Both the position numbers and the translations under genes were made by a program. Positions 8,871 to 17,554 of a stretch of 64,000 nucleotides of DNA are shown in pieces (the stretch's first letter is position 1; the number at the start of each line of letters is the position of its first letter). The DNA lies in contig NZ_RZJR01000019.1 of assembly GCF_003990975.1 (NCBI RefSeq), positions 1 to 64,000 on the forward strand, given 5' to 3'. The notes beneath the pieces were generated by a model. It made no database searches, was not told the DNA's origin, and saw only the letters and a program-made list of their open reading frames with translations. The stretch comes from Cohnella sp. AR92 (lineage in GTDB: Bacteria; Bacillota; Bacilli; Paenibacillales; Paenibacillaceae).

Positions 8871-9662
8871 ATGGGAACGAACGCATTCGACGTGCGCAAA
8901 GCCATCCTGCTTGCGGGAGTGTGCAGCCAGACCTATAAGCAGTACGAACATCCGGACGGCAGCTTCATGGTACCCGCCCCTTATCGGGCGGTCGCGGCAT
9001 TCGACGCCCAATCGCTGAACCGCAACCGCGAGCTGTTCGGCTTCATCCTGGAGTCGGAGGACGAGGTCGTCGTCGCGTTCCGCGGAACGAGCTCGACATC
9101 CGACTGGCTGTCGGACGCGATCGCCTCCCAGATAAGCTACCCCTATTGCAAGAACGCCGGGCAGACGCATCGGGGCTTCACCCAGATCTACAAGTCGGCG
9201 CGGCATGGCATCATGAGCGTTCTCAAGAATATGAGCAGGGAGAAGCGGCTTGTTCTGACGGGGCACAGCCTCGGAGGAGCGCTGGCGACTCTGTGCGCGA
9301 TGGATGTCGCGGAGAACGTACCTTTCCGCTCTTATGCTCTGTATACATTCGGATCGCCGAGAGCCGGAGATCCGAGCTTCGTCCGGGCGCTGGCGGATGG
9401 CGTGGCCAATTCTCATCGCGTCAGCAATCTGTTCGATGCGGTTCCGTACCTGCCGCCCGCCGTGTTCCGAATGCCCAGAAGCAGCAAGGTATACGAATAC
9501 AGGCACGTCAAAACCGCGGCTCCGATGGAATTCCGCAAGCGGACGATGTCGGGCAACCATGTGATCGGGAGCTACTTCTGGGAGCTCTCGAAGAAGGATC
9601 CGACCTATGCTGCGTCGCTCTGCGCGGCGAATCTCGGCTTCTGTCCCGCGAGGCCGCAATAA
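8871..9662 (+). CDS. Class 3 lipase family alpha/beta hydrolase
   Basis: 263 residues, lipase_3 fold. The nucleophile elbow GHSLGGALATL puts Ser at residue 133; upstream VVVAFRGTSSTSDWLSD is the typical oxyanion loop of class 3 lipases, and FGSPRAGD is the conserved strand carrying the acid region. The late His is probably in SGNHVIGSY. No signal peptide is present, so it acts in the cytoplasm or leaves by another route. The start at 8871 has AAGGGGTGGGGAGA before it. A terminator follows. Substrate unknown; a mono- or diacylglycerol lipase is the usual guess. Confidence 0.82.
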   Translation: MGTNAFDVRKAILLAGVCSQTYKQYEHPDGSFMVPAPYRAVAAFDAQSLNRNRELFGFILESEDEVVVAFRGTSSTSDWLSDAIASQISYPYCKNAGQTHRGFTQIYKSARHGIMSVLKNMSREKRLVLTGHSLGGALATLCAMDVAENVPFRSYALYTFGSPRAGDPSFVRALADGVANSHRVSNLFDAVPYLPPAVFRMPRSSKVYEYRHVKTAAPMEFRKRTMSGNHVIGSYFWELSKKDPTYAASLCAANLGFCPARPQ

Positions 9663-9673
9663 GCAAGCGAAGA

Positions 9674-9710
9674 AACCGTTCCCGACGGCAGCCGGGGACG
9701 GTTTTTTTGG
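9674..9710 (+). terminator. Rho-independent terminator after the lipase gene
   Basis: Stem AACCGTTCCCG paired with CGGGGACGGTT (one G-T pair), short loop, then a run of seven T. It begins 11 nt after the lipase stop. Confidence 0.85.
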
Positions 9711-9744
9711 CCTGTCACGATTCTGCGAGGACTTGGCGGAGAAG

Positions 9745-9800
9745 TCTGATATTGACAGATAAAGCCAATCCGGCGTAACATGGATAAAATCAATATCTGA
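9745..9800 (+). promoter_or_regulatory. Promoter and inverted repeat upstream of the LysR gene
   Basis: TTGACA (9752-9757), 18-bp spacer and TAACAT (9776-9781) form a plausible sigma-A promoter. An inverted pair TCTGATATTGA (9745-9755) and TCAATATCTGA (9790-9800), complementary at 10 of 11 positions, brackets it. This is what autoregulation by the LysR product would look like; that is inference. Confidence 0.45.
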
Positions 9801-9833
9801 GTTATCTAATCGGAAAAGTGGGATGTGGTGCAA

Positions 9834-10715
9834 ATGAACATCGAGAACATGGAAGCGTTCGTGTACGTCATCCATTACGGCAGCTTCAACAAAGCGGCGG
9901 ATGCGCTGTTTCTGTCCCAGCCTTCAGTGACGGCTCGCATTCAATCGCTGGAGCGGGAGCTCGACTGCCGCTTGTTCGACCGGATCGGCAAGCAGGTGCA
10001 GATGACGGATGAAGGCAAGCGGTTCCTTCCTTACGCCCAGCAGCTGCTGCAAATCTATCGCAAAGGGAAGCAGCACGTCCAACACAAGCAGCAATTGCCG
10101 AACGAGCTGAGAATCGGATGCACGGTGTCTGTCGCCAATTATTTGATTCCGGGCTTGCTGCCCGAGATGAAGCTTCGCTATCCCCAGATCCAGTTCAAGC
10201 TGCAGACCGGAACGACGGACGAATTGGCGAACAAGGTGTTGAACAAGGAAGTGGACATCGCCTTCTCGCGTCCCGTCAGCCACCCCGGGATCCGTTCGAT
10301 CAAACTGCTGCTCGATCCGATCCGGCTTCATGTGTACGCGGGGCATTCTTTTCTGCAGGAAGAGAACTTAAGCATCGAGGCTCTCGGCGACGAGCCGCTC
10401 GTCTTCTTCGAGTGCGGGGCTCTCGATTGGCTGCGAATTCATCGGGTATTCGAGTCGCTGAATCGGCCGCCCCGAATCGAGTTCCAGACCGACAATTCCG
10501 AGACGGCCAAGAAGCTGGTCCTCCAGAAGGCGGGCATCTGCTTCCTCCCGGGCATATGCGCGAGACAAGAGGTCGAGGAGGGCAAGCTGTTTCCGATCGA
10601 TTTTCCCGAGACGTCCGGAATCTCCATGCAGACGTGCGCGATCTCGCTGCAAGGCGAGAACACGGAGATCCTTCAAGAGTTCGCAGCCATTCTCAAGTCT
10701 CGGGCAAGCGACTGA
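9834..10715 (+). CDS. LysR-family regulator of the sulfur operon
   Basis: 293 residues. Winged HTH at 1-60 (MEAFVYVIHYGSFNKAADAL, LSQPSVTARIQSLERELDCR), linker helix, then a periplasmic-binding-type effector domain (from about 90). The ATG at 9834 is favoured over an in-frame upstream GTG because GGATGTGG precedes it. It lies directly upstream of, and co-oriented with, a cystine-type transporter and S-compound monooxygenase genes. That is the position of B. subtilis YtlI, the LysR activator of the ytmI operon. It probably activates the operon from 10873 in response to sulfur limitation; the effector is unknown. Confidence 0.85.
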   Translation: MNIENMEAFVYVIHYGSFNKAADALFLSQPSVTARIQSLERELDCRLFDRIGKQVQMTDEGKRFLPYAQQLLQIYRKGKQHVQHKQQLPNELRIGCTVSVANYLIPGLLPEMKLRYPQIQFKLQTGTTDELANKVLNKEVDIAFSRPVSHPGIRSIKLLLDPIRLHVYAGHSFLQEENLSIEALGDEPLVFFECGALDWLRIHRVFESLNRPPRIEFQTDNSETAKKLVLQKAGICFLPGICARQEVEEGKLFPIDFPETSGISMQTCAISLQGENTEILQEFAAILKSRASD

Positions 10716-10769
10716 GCGAGCGATTCAAAAGTTGAATTCATCGATAGATTTTCTCTATTAGAAGTTGCA

Positions 10770-10798
10770 TTGACGCTTTCTTCCCCGGGTGATAAATT
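10770..10798 (+). promoter_or_regulatory. Probable sigma-A promoter of the sulfur operon
   Basis: TTGACG (10770-10775), a 17-bp spacer and TAAATT (10793-10798) stand 75 nt before the first gene. Downstream, TTATCGGGTAGGAATT (10819-10834) partly fits the CymR box ending GGAATT, a weak hint of cysteine-dependent repression. Confidence 0.5.
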
Positions 10799-10872
10799 AG
10801 TTTCAACATAATTCTTACTTATCGGGTAGGAATTATAAGTTATCGTACATTCCAAAGGTGGAGGGTCCAAAA

Positions 10873-11760
10873 ATGAAAAAAACATTATCGGTTTTAACGG
10901 CGGCAATCAGCTTAGCGGTGGTGCTGGGCGGCTGCGGCAACAATAATTCGAACAATGCTTCCGGCTCGCCCCAAGCTTCGGCATCGGAATCGGCTAAGGC
11001 GTCGACGCCGGCGGCGGCGTCGCCAAGCGCCAGCACGGAGAGCTCGGCCCCAGCGGAAGTGAAGAAGATTATCGTAGGAACGGGAACGCAATTCCCGAAA
11101 GTGGCCTTTCTGGACGATAAGGGAAAGCTGACGGGCTTCGACGTTGAGCTCGTGCGCGAGATCGACAAACGTCTGCCCGGCTACGAATTCGAGCTGCAAA
11201 CCTATGATTTCGCCAACCTGCTGCTGAGCCTTGAGACGAAGAAGATCGACTTCGTCGCCCACGAGATGGAGAAGAATCCGGAGCGCACGGAGAAGTACCT
11301 GTTCAACAAGGAGCCTTATGCTCACTGGTCGAACGAGATCATCGTCGCCAAGGACAACGACTCGATCAAGAATCTTGACGACCTGAAGGGCAAGAAGGTT
11401 ATCGTCGGCGCGACGAGCGCGGAAGCGCAGATTCTCGAGAACTATAACAAGGAACACGACAACGCGATCAAAATCGTTTATTCGAGCGGAGGCTCGGCGG
11501 ACTATGTCAACCAGATCACAACCGGACGCGTAGACGCCACCATCGGCGCGAACTTCACGCTCTCCCTTATCGACCCGGATGGCAAGCTGAAGACGGTCGG
11601 CGACCCGCTGAGTTCCGCGGATATCCTGTTCGTCTTCCGCAAGGACGATCCGGATGAGCAAGTCCTGGCGGATGCCATCGACGGAGCGATCAAGGAGATC
11701 AAGCAAGACGGCACCCTGGGGAAGCTTAGCACGGAGTGGCTCGGCGCGGACTTCTCGTAA
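10873..11760 (+). CDS. Amino-acid ABC transporter substrate-binding lipoprotein (cystine/S-cysteine type)
   Basis: 295 residues. A lipoprotein signal ends VVLGGC with Cys21 as the anchored residue, followed by a Ser/Ala/Asn-rich linker (22-60) and a family 3 solute-binding domain (PKVAFLDDKGKLTGFDVELV, FVAHEMEKNPERTEKYLF, DDLKGKKVIVGATSAEAQ). Closest in kind to TcyJ/TcyK, which bind L-cystine and S-modified cysteines. The ATG has AAAGGTGGAGG upstream. It is first in the operon with two permeases and an ATPase. Confidence 0.88.
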   Translation: MKKTLSVLTAAISLAVVLGGCGNNNSNNASGSPQASASESAKASTPAAASPSASTESSAPAEVKKIIVGTGTQFPKVAFLDDKGKLTGFDVELVREIDKRLPGYEFELQTYDFANLLLSLETKKIDFVAHEMEKNPERTEKYLFNKEPYAHWSNEIIVAKDNDSIKNLDDLKGKKVIVGATSAEAQILENYNKEHDNAIKIVYSSGGSADYVNQITTGRVDATIGANFTLSLIDPDGKLKTVGDPLSSADILFVFRKDDPDEQVLADAIDGAIKEIKQDGTLGKLSTEWLGADFS

Positions 11761-11814
11761 AGCCTCTCGTTAATCGGTCGGCCATCGTTTGAATCAAGGG
11801 AAGGGGGGAAACGA

Positions 11815-12624
11815 ATGCCCGGCGCCAAGTTCGATATCGCGTATGTGTTCGATTATTTTCCCAAGCTGCTCTCCACGCTCAATCTAACGCTTACGATCGT
11901 AGGCTTGTCTATCTTGTTCGGGTTGGGCGTCGGTTTTCTCGTCGCCCTCCCCCGTCTTTACAAAGTCCCCGTTCTTAAGCGAGTGTCGCAGGTGTATGTC
12001 TCGTTCTTCCGAGGCACGCCGATTCTTATTCAACTGTTCTTGATCTACTACGGTCTTCCCGAACTGCTCAAGCTCGTTCATGTGGACGTCACCCGTACGC
12101 CGGTTCTCGTCTTCGTCGTGGCGACGTATTCGCTGCATGCCGGGGCATTCCTCTCGGAGATGATTCGCGCCGGCGTGTCGGCGGTCGACCGCGGTCAAGT
12201 CGAAGCCGCCTATTCGGTCGGGATGAGCGGATTCCAGGCTTTCGTCCGCATCGTCCTTCCGCAGGCGCTGGCCATCTCGCTTCCGGTCTTCGCGAACCTG
12301 GTTATCGCGACGCTCAAGGAAACCTCGCTCGCTTTCTCCCTTGGCATTATGGAGATGTCGGGCAAGGCGCAGACGCTCATCACGCTGGGGCAGCATTTCG
12401 TGGAGACCTATATCGATCTGGCCCTTATCTACTTTGTCATCAGCTTCGCCCTGGAGCAAGCGTTCCGGCTGCTGGAGCGCCGCATGCTGCGGCATGAACG
12501 GCGAGAGTCGTCCTCGGAACGAAGGTTCGGCTGGAAGAGCCCTTCTCTGCGGGGATTGCTGGCCAAGACACCTAGAGCGCAGGCCAAGACGTCTAGAGCG
12601 CAGGAAGGGAGGACGAGAGCATGA
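11815..12624 (+). CDS. Amino-acid ABC transporter permease 1 (TcyL type)
   Basis: 269 residues with the HEAAAG-type polar amino-acid permease layout: about five membrane segments, TLNLTLTIVGLSILFGLGVG first, YVSFFRGTPILIQLFLIYY, and the EAA loop GVSAVDRGQVEAAYSVGMSG that contacts the ATPase. The C-terminus carries an unusual basic tail of about 35 residues in which TAGAGCGCAG occurs twice in the DNA, giving a repeated RAQ motif. It overlaps permease 2 by ATGA. A strong GGAAGGGGGG precedes the start. Confidence 0.88.
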   Translation: MPGAKFDIAYVFDYFPKLLSTLNLTLTIVGLSILFGLGVGFLVALPRLYKVPVLKRVSQVYVSFFRGTPILIQLFLIYYGLPELLKLVHVDVTRTPVLVFVVATYSLHAGAFLSEMIRAGVSAVDRGQVEAAYSVGMSGFQAFVRIVLPQALAISLPVFANLVIATLKETSLAFSLGIMEMSGKAQTLITLGQHFVETYIDLALIYFVISFALEQAFRLLERRMLRHERRESSSERRFGWKSPSLRGLLAKTPRAQAKTSRAQEGRTRA

Positions 12625-13331
12625 AGTTGGACCCGGCCTTTATCTGGACAGCGTTCGTCAGTCTGCTGTCGGCAGTGCCGACGACGCTCTTCATCACCGT
12701 TGTATCGGTGCTGGCGGGATTCGTGTTCGGAACGGGAATCGCGCTGCTGCGGCTCTATCGGGTTCCCGTGCTGAGCCAGATCGCGACCGGCTATGTCACC
12801 TTTATCCGCGGCACGCCGATGCTTACCCATCTGCTGCTCATCTACTTCGGATTGCCGGCGATCATCGACTCGGCGGCGAAGAGCATCGGATCTTCTTTCC
12901 GGTCGGTAGAGATTCCTTACATCGCCTTCGCGCTGATCGCCTTCACGATTACCGCCAGCGCGTATCTGTCCGAAGTCGTTCGTTCCGGGCTGCTCTCCGT
13001 GAATCGAGGCCAGCTGGAAGCCGCCCATTCGATCGGCATGACGACGCCGCAGGCGCTTCGCCGTATCGTGTTCCCGCAAGCGTTCGCCGCCAGCCTGCCG
13101 AATCTGACGAACAGCCTGATCGGGATGCTCCACGGTTCCACGCTCGCTTTCACCGTATCGGTCGTCGAGATCTTCGCCAAGGCGCAGATCGTCGCGTCGA
13201 CGAATTGGAAGTTCTTCGAGGCATATATCGCCGCCGCGATCATCTTCTGGGGATTGACCGTGCTCATCGAGCAGATCGCCGCGCGCATTGAACGAAGAAT
13301 CAATGTTTACAACCGAGGAGGAGTCGCATGA
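12621..13331 (+). CDS. Amino-acid ABC transporter permease 2 (TcyM type)
   Basis: 236 residues, a second polar amino-acid permease: [43 protein letters not shown] loop [20 protein letters not shown], and a late [13 protein letters not shown] segment. It should pair with the preceding permease as a heterodimer, as TcyL and TcyM do. Start and stop overlap both neighbours by four bases, so the transporter genes are translationally coupled. Confidence 0.88.
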   Translation: MKLDPAFIWTAFVSLLSAVPTTLFITVVSVLAGFVFGTGIALLRLYRVPVLSQIATGYVTFIRGTPMLTHLLLIYFGLPAIIDSAAKSIGSSFRSVEIPYIAFALIAFTITASAYLSEVVRSGLLSVNRGQLEAAHSIGMTTPQALRRIVFPQAFAASLPNLTNSLIGMLHGSTLAFTVSVVEIFAKAQIVASTNWKFFEAYIAAAIIFWGLTVLIEQIAARIERRINVYNRGGVA

Positions 13332-14080
13332 TCCAGCTCAGCCGAATTACGAAGACGTTCGGCCGCCAAGAGGTGCTGAAGGGCATCGATCTGACGGTTG
13401 AGAAAGGAGAGGTCGTCGCGATTCTAGGACCAAGCGGCTCCGGTAAGACGACCCTGCTCAGGTGCATTAACTTCTTGGAGCGGCCGAGCGGAGGAACGGT
13501 GGCAATCGGAGACTACAAGGCGGATGGCAGACACCCTTCGAAGAAGGACATTCACGAATTGCGTCTAAAGTCCGCGATGGTCTTCCAGCATTACAACCTG
13601 TTCCGCCACAAGACCGCGCTGGAGAACGTGATGGAAGGGCTCGTCGTCGTGAGGAGAATTCCCAAGGAGGAAGCGCGGGCGAAGAGCATAGCCGTCTTGG
13701 AGAAGGTGGGGCTTGGCGCGAAGATCGACGCCTATCCGAGCCAGCTGTCCGGCGGACAGCAGCAGCGCGTCGGCATCGCGAGGGCGCTGGCGCTGGAGCC
13801 GGAGGTCATCTTGTTCGACGAGCCGACGTCCGCCTTGGACCCGGAGCTTGTCGGCGAGGTGCTGGAGGTTATCCGCAAGATCGCGAAGGAAGGCATTACG
13901 ATGATCGTCGTGACGCACGAGATGGGCTTCGCCAGAGACGTGGCGAACCGCGTCGTCTTCATGGATGAGGGCGTCGTGGTCGAAGAAGGCGATCCGAAGG
14001 AGATCTTCGCCAGGCCCAAGGAAGAGAGAACGCGGCAGTTCCTTAGAAGAATAACGCCGGAGCCCAACTATTCGATCTGA
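13328..14080 (+). CDS. Amino-acid ABC transporter ATPase (TcyN type)
   Basis: 250 residues with all ATPase motifs: Walker [12 protein letters not shown] (about 36-46), Q-loop MVFQHYNLF, signature LSGGQQQR, Walker [15 protein letters not shown], switch His in IVVTHEMGF. It is of the polar amino-acid importer family (GlnQ/TcyN) and energises the two permeases upstream. The ATG overlaps the permease stop; GAGGAGG lies in front. Confidence 0.92.
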   Translation: MIQLSRITKTFGRQEVLKGIDLTVEKGEVVAILGPSGSGKTTLLRCINFLERPSGGTVAIGDYKADGRHPSKKDIHELRLKSAMVFQHYNLFRHKTALENVMEGLVVVRRIPKEEARAKSIAVLEKVGLGAKIDAYPSQLSGGQQQRVGIARALALEPEVILFDEPTSALDPELVGEVLEVIRKIAKEGITMIVVTHEMGFARDVANRVVFMDEGVVVEEGDPKEIFARPKEERTRQFLRRITPEPNYSI

Positions 14081-14110
14081 ACAGGGAGCTTCGCTTGAGG
14101 AGGATATCGA

Positions 14111-15124
14111 ATGAGTCTGAAACTTAGCATTCTGGACCAGAGCCTGATCAACTCCGGAGAAACGGCGGAGCAGGCGCTGCGGAATACGATCGAGGCTGCG
14201 AAGCTGGCCGACGATCTCGGCTACCATCGCTTCTGGGTATCGGAGCATCATGATTCCGAACAATTGGCCGGCTCCTCGCCGGAAGTCTTGATCTCCTACT
14301 TGGCCGCGAACACGAAGCGCATTCGGGTCGGCTCGGGCGGCGTCATGCTTCAGCATTACAGCCCGTATAAGGTCGCCGAGAACTTCAGCCTGCTGTCGGC
14401 GCTCGCTCCAGGGCGCATCGATCTCGGGATCGGACGCGCGCCCGGAGGGCTGCCGAATTCGACGAGGGCGCTGCAACGCGGCGTGACCGAGCCGCTCTCG
14501 CTGAACGAGAAGGTAGCGGAGCTGGAGCATTACCTGCAAGGAACACTGCCGGAGGACCACCCGCTTGCGGGAATTCGCGTGACGCCGAAGCCGGAGACTC
14601 CGCCGGAGCTGTACCTGCTAGGCGCCAGCGTGGGTAGCGCGGAGCTCGCCGCGGAAGCGGGACGGCCATACGTGTTCGCCCTGTTCATCAACAGCGATCT
14701 GGCCGTTGCAGAACAAGCGATCAAGACGTACAGAGAGCGGTTCAATACGGCGAAGGGCACGAAGCCGCAGGCGATTCTGGCCCTATCCGTGATCGTGGCG
14801 GAGACCGACAGCCAGGCTCACGAGCTGGCCGAAGAGTTCAAGAACGTAAAGATCCGTCTGGAGAGCGGCCGCACGGTCACGGTAGGCACTCTCGAGCAGG
14901 CGGCGGAATTCGTTCGCCAAGCGGACGAATCCTACGAGATCGAAGTGAAGGATGCGGATATCACGAAGGGATCGAAGGACACGGTGAGGGCGAGGCTGCT
15001 CGAGCTGCAGAGCCGGTACGAGGTCGAAGAGATTATCGTCACGACAGGGATCAAGGATTTCGGGCTGCGCAAACGCTCCATTGAGCTGCTGCAGGAGGCG
15101 TTCGCTCCGATCCGCCAGGCGTAG
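14111..15124 (+). CDS. Luciferase-like flavin monooxygenase (YtmO type)
   Basis: 337 residues, LLM class flavin-dependent oxidoreductase of the MsnO8/YtmO branch: LKLSILDQSLINSGETAEQA at the start, FWVSEHHDSEQLAGSSPEVL, RIRVGSGGVMLQHYSPYKVA and LAPGRIDLGIGRAPGG are the family's diagnostic blocks. It is a TIM barrel using reduced FMN from a separate reductase. In B. subtilis the homologue sits in the ytmI sulfur operon; its substrate is not firmly known. GAGGAGG precedes the ATG and it follows the ATPase by 30 nt. No flavin reductase gene is seen in this operon. Confidence 0.82.
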   Translation: MSLKLSILDQSLINSGETAEQALRNTIEAAKLADDLGYHRFWVSEHHDSEQLAGSSPEVLISYLAANTKRIRVGSGGVMLQHYSPYKVAENFSLLSALAPGRIDLGIGRAPGGLPNSTRALQRGVTEPLSLNEKVAELEHYLQGTLPEDHPLAGIRVTPKPETPPELYLLGASVGSAELAAEAGRPYVFALFINSDLAVAEQAIKTYRERFNTAKGTKPQAILALSVIVAETDSQAHELAEEFKNVKIRLESGRTVTVGTLEQAAEFVRQADESYEIEVKDADITKGSKDTVRARLLELQSRYEVEEIIVTTGIKDFGLRKRSIELLQEAFAPIRQA

Positions 15125-15148
15125 GACTATCTATTAGGAGGAGTGCGA

Positions 15149-16414
15149 ATGAGCCGCCATTTGACAAATACAGAGGCAGAAAATGAGGCAAAGGCGGCGC
15201 AGGAGTCGCTGGCGGCGCGGCTGGTCGCGATCCGGCGTCAGCTGCACGCGAACCCCGAGCTGTCGCACGAGGAATTCCAGACGACCGATTGGATTCGCGG
15301 CTGGCTGGAGGAGGCGGGCGTACGCATCCTGGATTACTCGCTCCGCACCGGCGTGATCGCGGAGATCGGCGGAGCGCGGCCGGGACCGACGATCGCGCTG
15401 CGGGCCGATATCGACGCGCTTCCGGTGCAGGAGGAGACGGGGCTTCCGTTCGCCTCGCAGAAGCCCGGCCGTATGCATGCGTGCGGCCACGATTACCATA
15501 CGGCATCCCTGCTGGGAGCGGCGTTTCTGCTGAAGAAGAGGGAGAGCGAGCTCGCGGGAACCGTGAGGCTGATCTTCCAGCCTGCGGAGGAGAAGGCGCA
15601 CGGCGCGCTCGAGGTCATCGAGAGCAGCGCGCTTGACGGGGTGGATGCCATCTACGGCCTCCACAACAAGCCCGATCTTCCGGTCGGCACGATCGGCATC
15701 AAGGAAGGACCGCTTATGGCCGCCGCGGACGGCTTCGTCGTCAAGTTGGAGGGGACCGGCAGCCATGCCGCCGTTCCTGAAGCGAGCGTCGACCCGATCG
15801 TCGCCGGCGCCCATCTTATCGCGGCGCTTCAGACGATCGTGAGCCGCAACGTTAGTCCGCTGCAGAGCGCCGTGATCAGCGTGACCCGAATTCATAGCGG
15901 CACCTCCTGGAACGTCATCCCGGAGAGCGCGCTTCTGGACGGAACGCTGCGCACGTTCGACGAAGGCGTCCGCGCTCTGGTGAAGGAGCGTTTCGAGCGC
16001 ATTACCGACGGAGTCGCCGCCGCTTTCGGAGTGAAGGCCAGCGTGAAGTGGATTCAAGGGCCGCCGGCGGTGAACAACGACCGGGTCTTGTCGGAGACGG
16101 CCGCTATCGCGGCACGGAGAGTCGGGCTGCAGGTCGTCGTTCCGGCGCCATCGCCTGCGGGCGAGGATTTCGCCTTCTATCAGCGGGCCGTGCCGGGCGC
16201 CTTCTTCTTCATGGGAACCTCGGGACCTCACGAATGGCATCACCCTGCCTTCGACATCGATGAGCGGGCGCTTCCGCTGACGGCGGCATTCTTCGCCCGG
16301 TTGGCGGAGGATAACCTTGTCCAACTTGGCGGCAAAGACGCCTTATCCAGCCAAGACTTCGCATCTTCGCAAGATGAATCTCCAAACTCTATCCCTAACG
16401 ACACAACCGTATAA
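15149..16414 (+). CDS. M20 family amidohydrolase, probable N-acetyl-S-cysteine-conjugate deacetylase (SndA/HipO type)
   Basis: 421 residues. Metal-binding blocks: ALRADIDALPVQEETG, MHACGHDYHTASLLGAAF, FQPAEEKAHGA with the catalytic Glu pair, and the late APSPAGEDFAFY and HHPAF. The lid/dimer domain lies between about 185 and 300. M20D enzymes remove acyl groups from amino acids; in the ytmI and yxe operons this step (SndA/SndB) deacetylates N-acetyl-S-(2-succino)cysteine after the monooxygenase or acetyltransferase. The ATG at 15149 has TAGGAGGAG in front. The C-terminus has an extra Ser/Asp-rich tail of about 30 residues after the domain. Confidence 0.82.
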   Translation: MSRHLTNTEAENEAKAAQESLAARLVAIRRQLHANPELSHEEFQTTDWIRGWLEEAGVRILDYSLRTGVIAEIGGARPGPTIALRADIDALPVQEETGLPFASQKPGRMHACGHDYHTASLLGAAFLLKKRESELAGTVRLIFQPAEEKAHGALEVIESSALDGVDAIYGLHNKPDLPVGTIGIKEGPLMAAADGFVVKLEGTGSHAAVPEASVDPIVAGAHLIAALQTIVSRNVSPLQSAVISVTRIHSGTSWNVIPESALLDGTLRTFDEGVRALVKERFERITDGVAAAFGVKASVKWIQGPPAVNNDRVLSETAAIAARRVGLQVVVPAPSPAGEDFAFYQRAVPGAFFFMGTSGPHEWHHPAFDIDERALPLTAAFFARLAEDNLVQLGGKDALSSQDFASSQDESPNSIPNDTTV

Positions 16415-16427
16415 GGAGTGACGATGT

Positions 16428-16940
16428 ATGAGCCTAAGCGATAACGAGCTCGCTAGATACTTAAACGCCCACGAACAGCTGAAGGAAGCGATCGCGGGAG
16501 TGGCGCCCGAGCAGCTCAAGTGGAAGGAAGCCCCGAACAAGTGGAGCATTACCGAGGTGCTTACCCATCTGGCCGACCACAACCTGATCGTTTCCTTCCG
16601 AATTCGCGAGATTTTGTCCGGTTCCCCGGAACGGCTTCCCGGCTTCCGCCAGGATCCTTGGGTCGAACGGCAATACGGGAATGAGGCGTCTCCTGCCGAC
16701 ATTCTGGCGTTCTATCTCTCGCTGCTGAACTATAATGCGCAGCTGTTCCGCCGACTGACCGCGGAGGACTTGGAGAAAACGGCCGTCAACGCCAAAGGAG
16801 ACACGGTGAAGCTGAAGGACGTCATTCGTTCCTTTATCGAGCACGTGCAGCATCATCTGGGACAGATCGACCGAATCAAACGGGCTTGGTCCGATGCTTC
16901 GGACAGCGTCCGCGCCCAAGAACAAATCCCCCAAAAGTGA
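16428..16940 (+). CDS. DinB-fold protein (bacillithiol-transferase-like superfamily)
   Basis: 170 residues, a DinB_2 four-helix bundle. The metal triad is visible: His47 (with His51) in ITEVLTHLADHN, and His139 and His143 in FIEHVQHHLGQI. Superfamily members include BstA/YfiT, which attach bacillithiol to electrophiles, and mycothiol-dependent isomerases. Placed between the deacetylase and the acetyltransferase, it may handle a thiol conjugate that feeds this pathway; B. subtilis has no such gene in the ytmI operon. AAGGAGTG precedes the start. Specific reaction unknown. Confidence 0.8.
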   Translation: MSLSDNELARYLNAHEQLKEAIAGVAPEQLKWKEAPNKWSITEVLTHLADHNLIVSFRIREILSGSPERLPGFRQDPWVERQYGNEASPADILAFYLSLLNYNAQLFRRLTAEDLEKTAVNAKGDTVKLKDVIRSFIEHVQHHLGQIDRIKRAWSDASDSVRAQEQIPQK

Positions 16941-17012
16941 CGCAAAGCTCTGCACGGGAAATTATATGACATCATTTTTCCTATACGATAAAGAAACAGA
17001 GAGGTGACCATG

Positions 17013-17537
17013 ATGGCCAATCCGAACCTGCGAATTCGCGAGGCGAAACAGCAAGACAGCGAAGCGCTCCGCAAAGTTCTGGTAGAAGCATATGAGCAGT
17101 ACTCGGCGGAGATTGCCGATCAATGGGAGGCCTACAAGGAATCGATCGTGGCCTCGGTTGACGGAGGCTCTCCTAAGGCGCGGCTTGTCGCGGAACTGGA
17201 CGGAGAGATTGTCGGCAGCGCGCTTCTCTTCGATTCTTCGGCCGAAGCCTATGGAGCGCCGGAGCTCGGCATCCACAATCCCATCATTCGTTTGCTGGCC
17301 GTATCCCCGTCGCATCGCGGCCAAGGCATCGCGACCGCTATTATCCGCGAGAGCGTCAGGCTAGCTTCGGAATGGGGAGCGGACACCTTGCACCTGCACA
17401 CCTCGGACGTGATGGCTCCGGCCGTTCGGCTCTACGAGTATCTCGGGTTCGAGCGAGATTTCGACAAGGACGTGAACAAGGGCGTCAGGCTCGTGAAGAG
17501 CTATAAGCTTAGCCTTAAACAGACAGCGTTCCATTAA
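17013..17537 (+). CDS. GNAT N-acetyltransferase (SnaA/YtmI-like position)
   Basis: 174 residues, GNAT fold. The acetyl-CoA loop is [20 protein letters not shown] (R/Q-x-x-G-x-G), followed by [25 protein letters not shown], the typical last half. In the related B. subtilis operons SnaA/SnaB acetylate S-(2-succino)cysteine before oxidative C-S cleavage; this gene's place before the monooxygenase supports that role, though the sequence alone cannot give the substrate. ATG 17013 is preferred because GAGAGGTGA then has normal spacing; ATG 17010 is also possible. Confidence 0.78.
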   Translation: MANPNLRIREAKQQDSEALRKVLVEAYEQYSAEIADQWEAYKESIVASVDGGSPKARLVAELDGEIVGSALLFDSSAEAYGAPELGIHNPIIRLLAVSPSHRGQGIATAIIRESVRLASEWGADTLHLHTSDVMAPAVRLYEYLGFERDFDKDVNKGVRLVKSYKLSLKQTAFH

Positions 17538-17554
17538 AGGGAGGAATCGAAGGC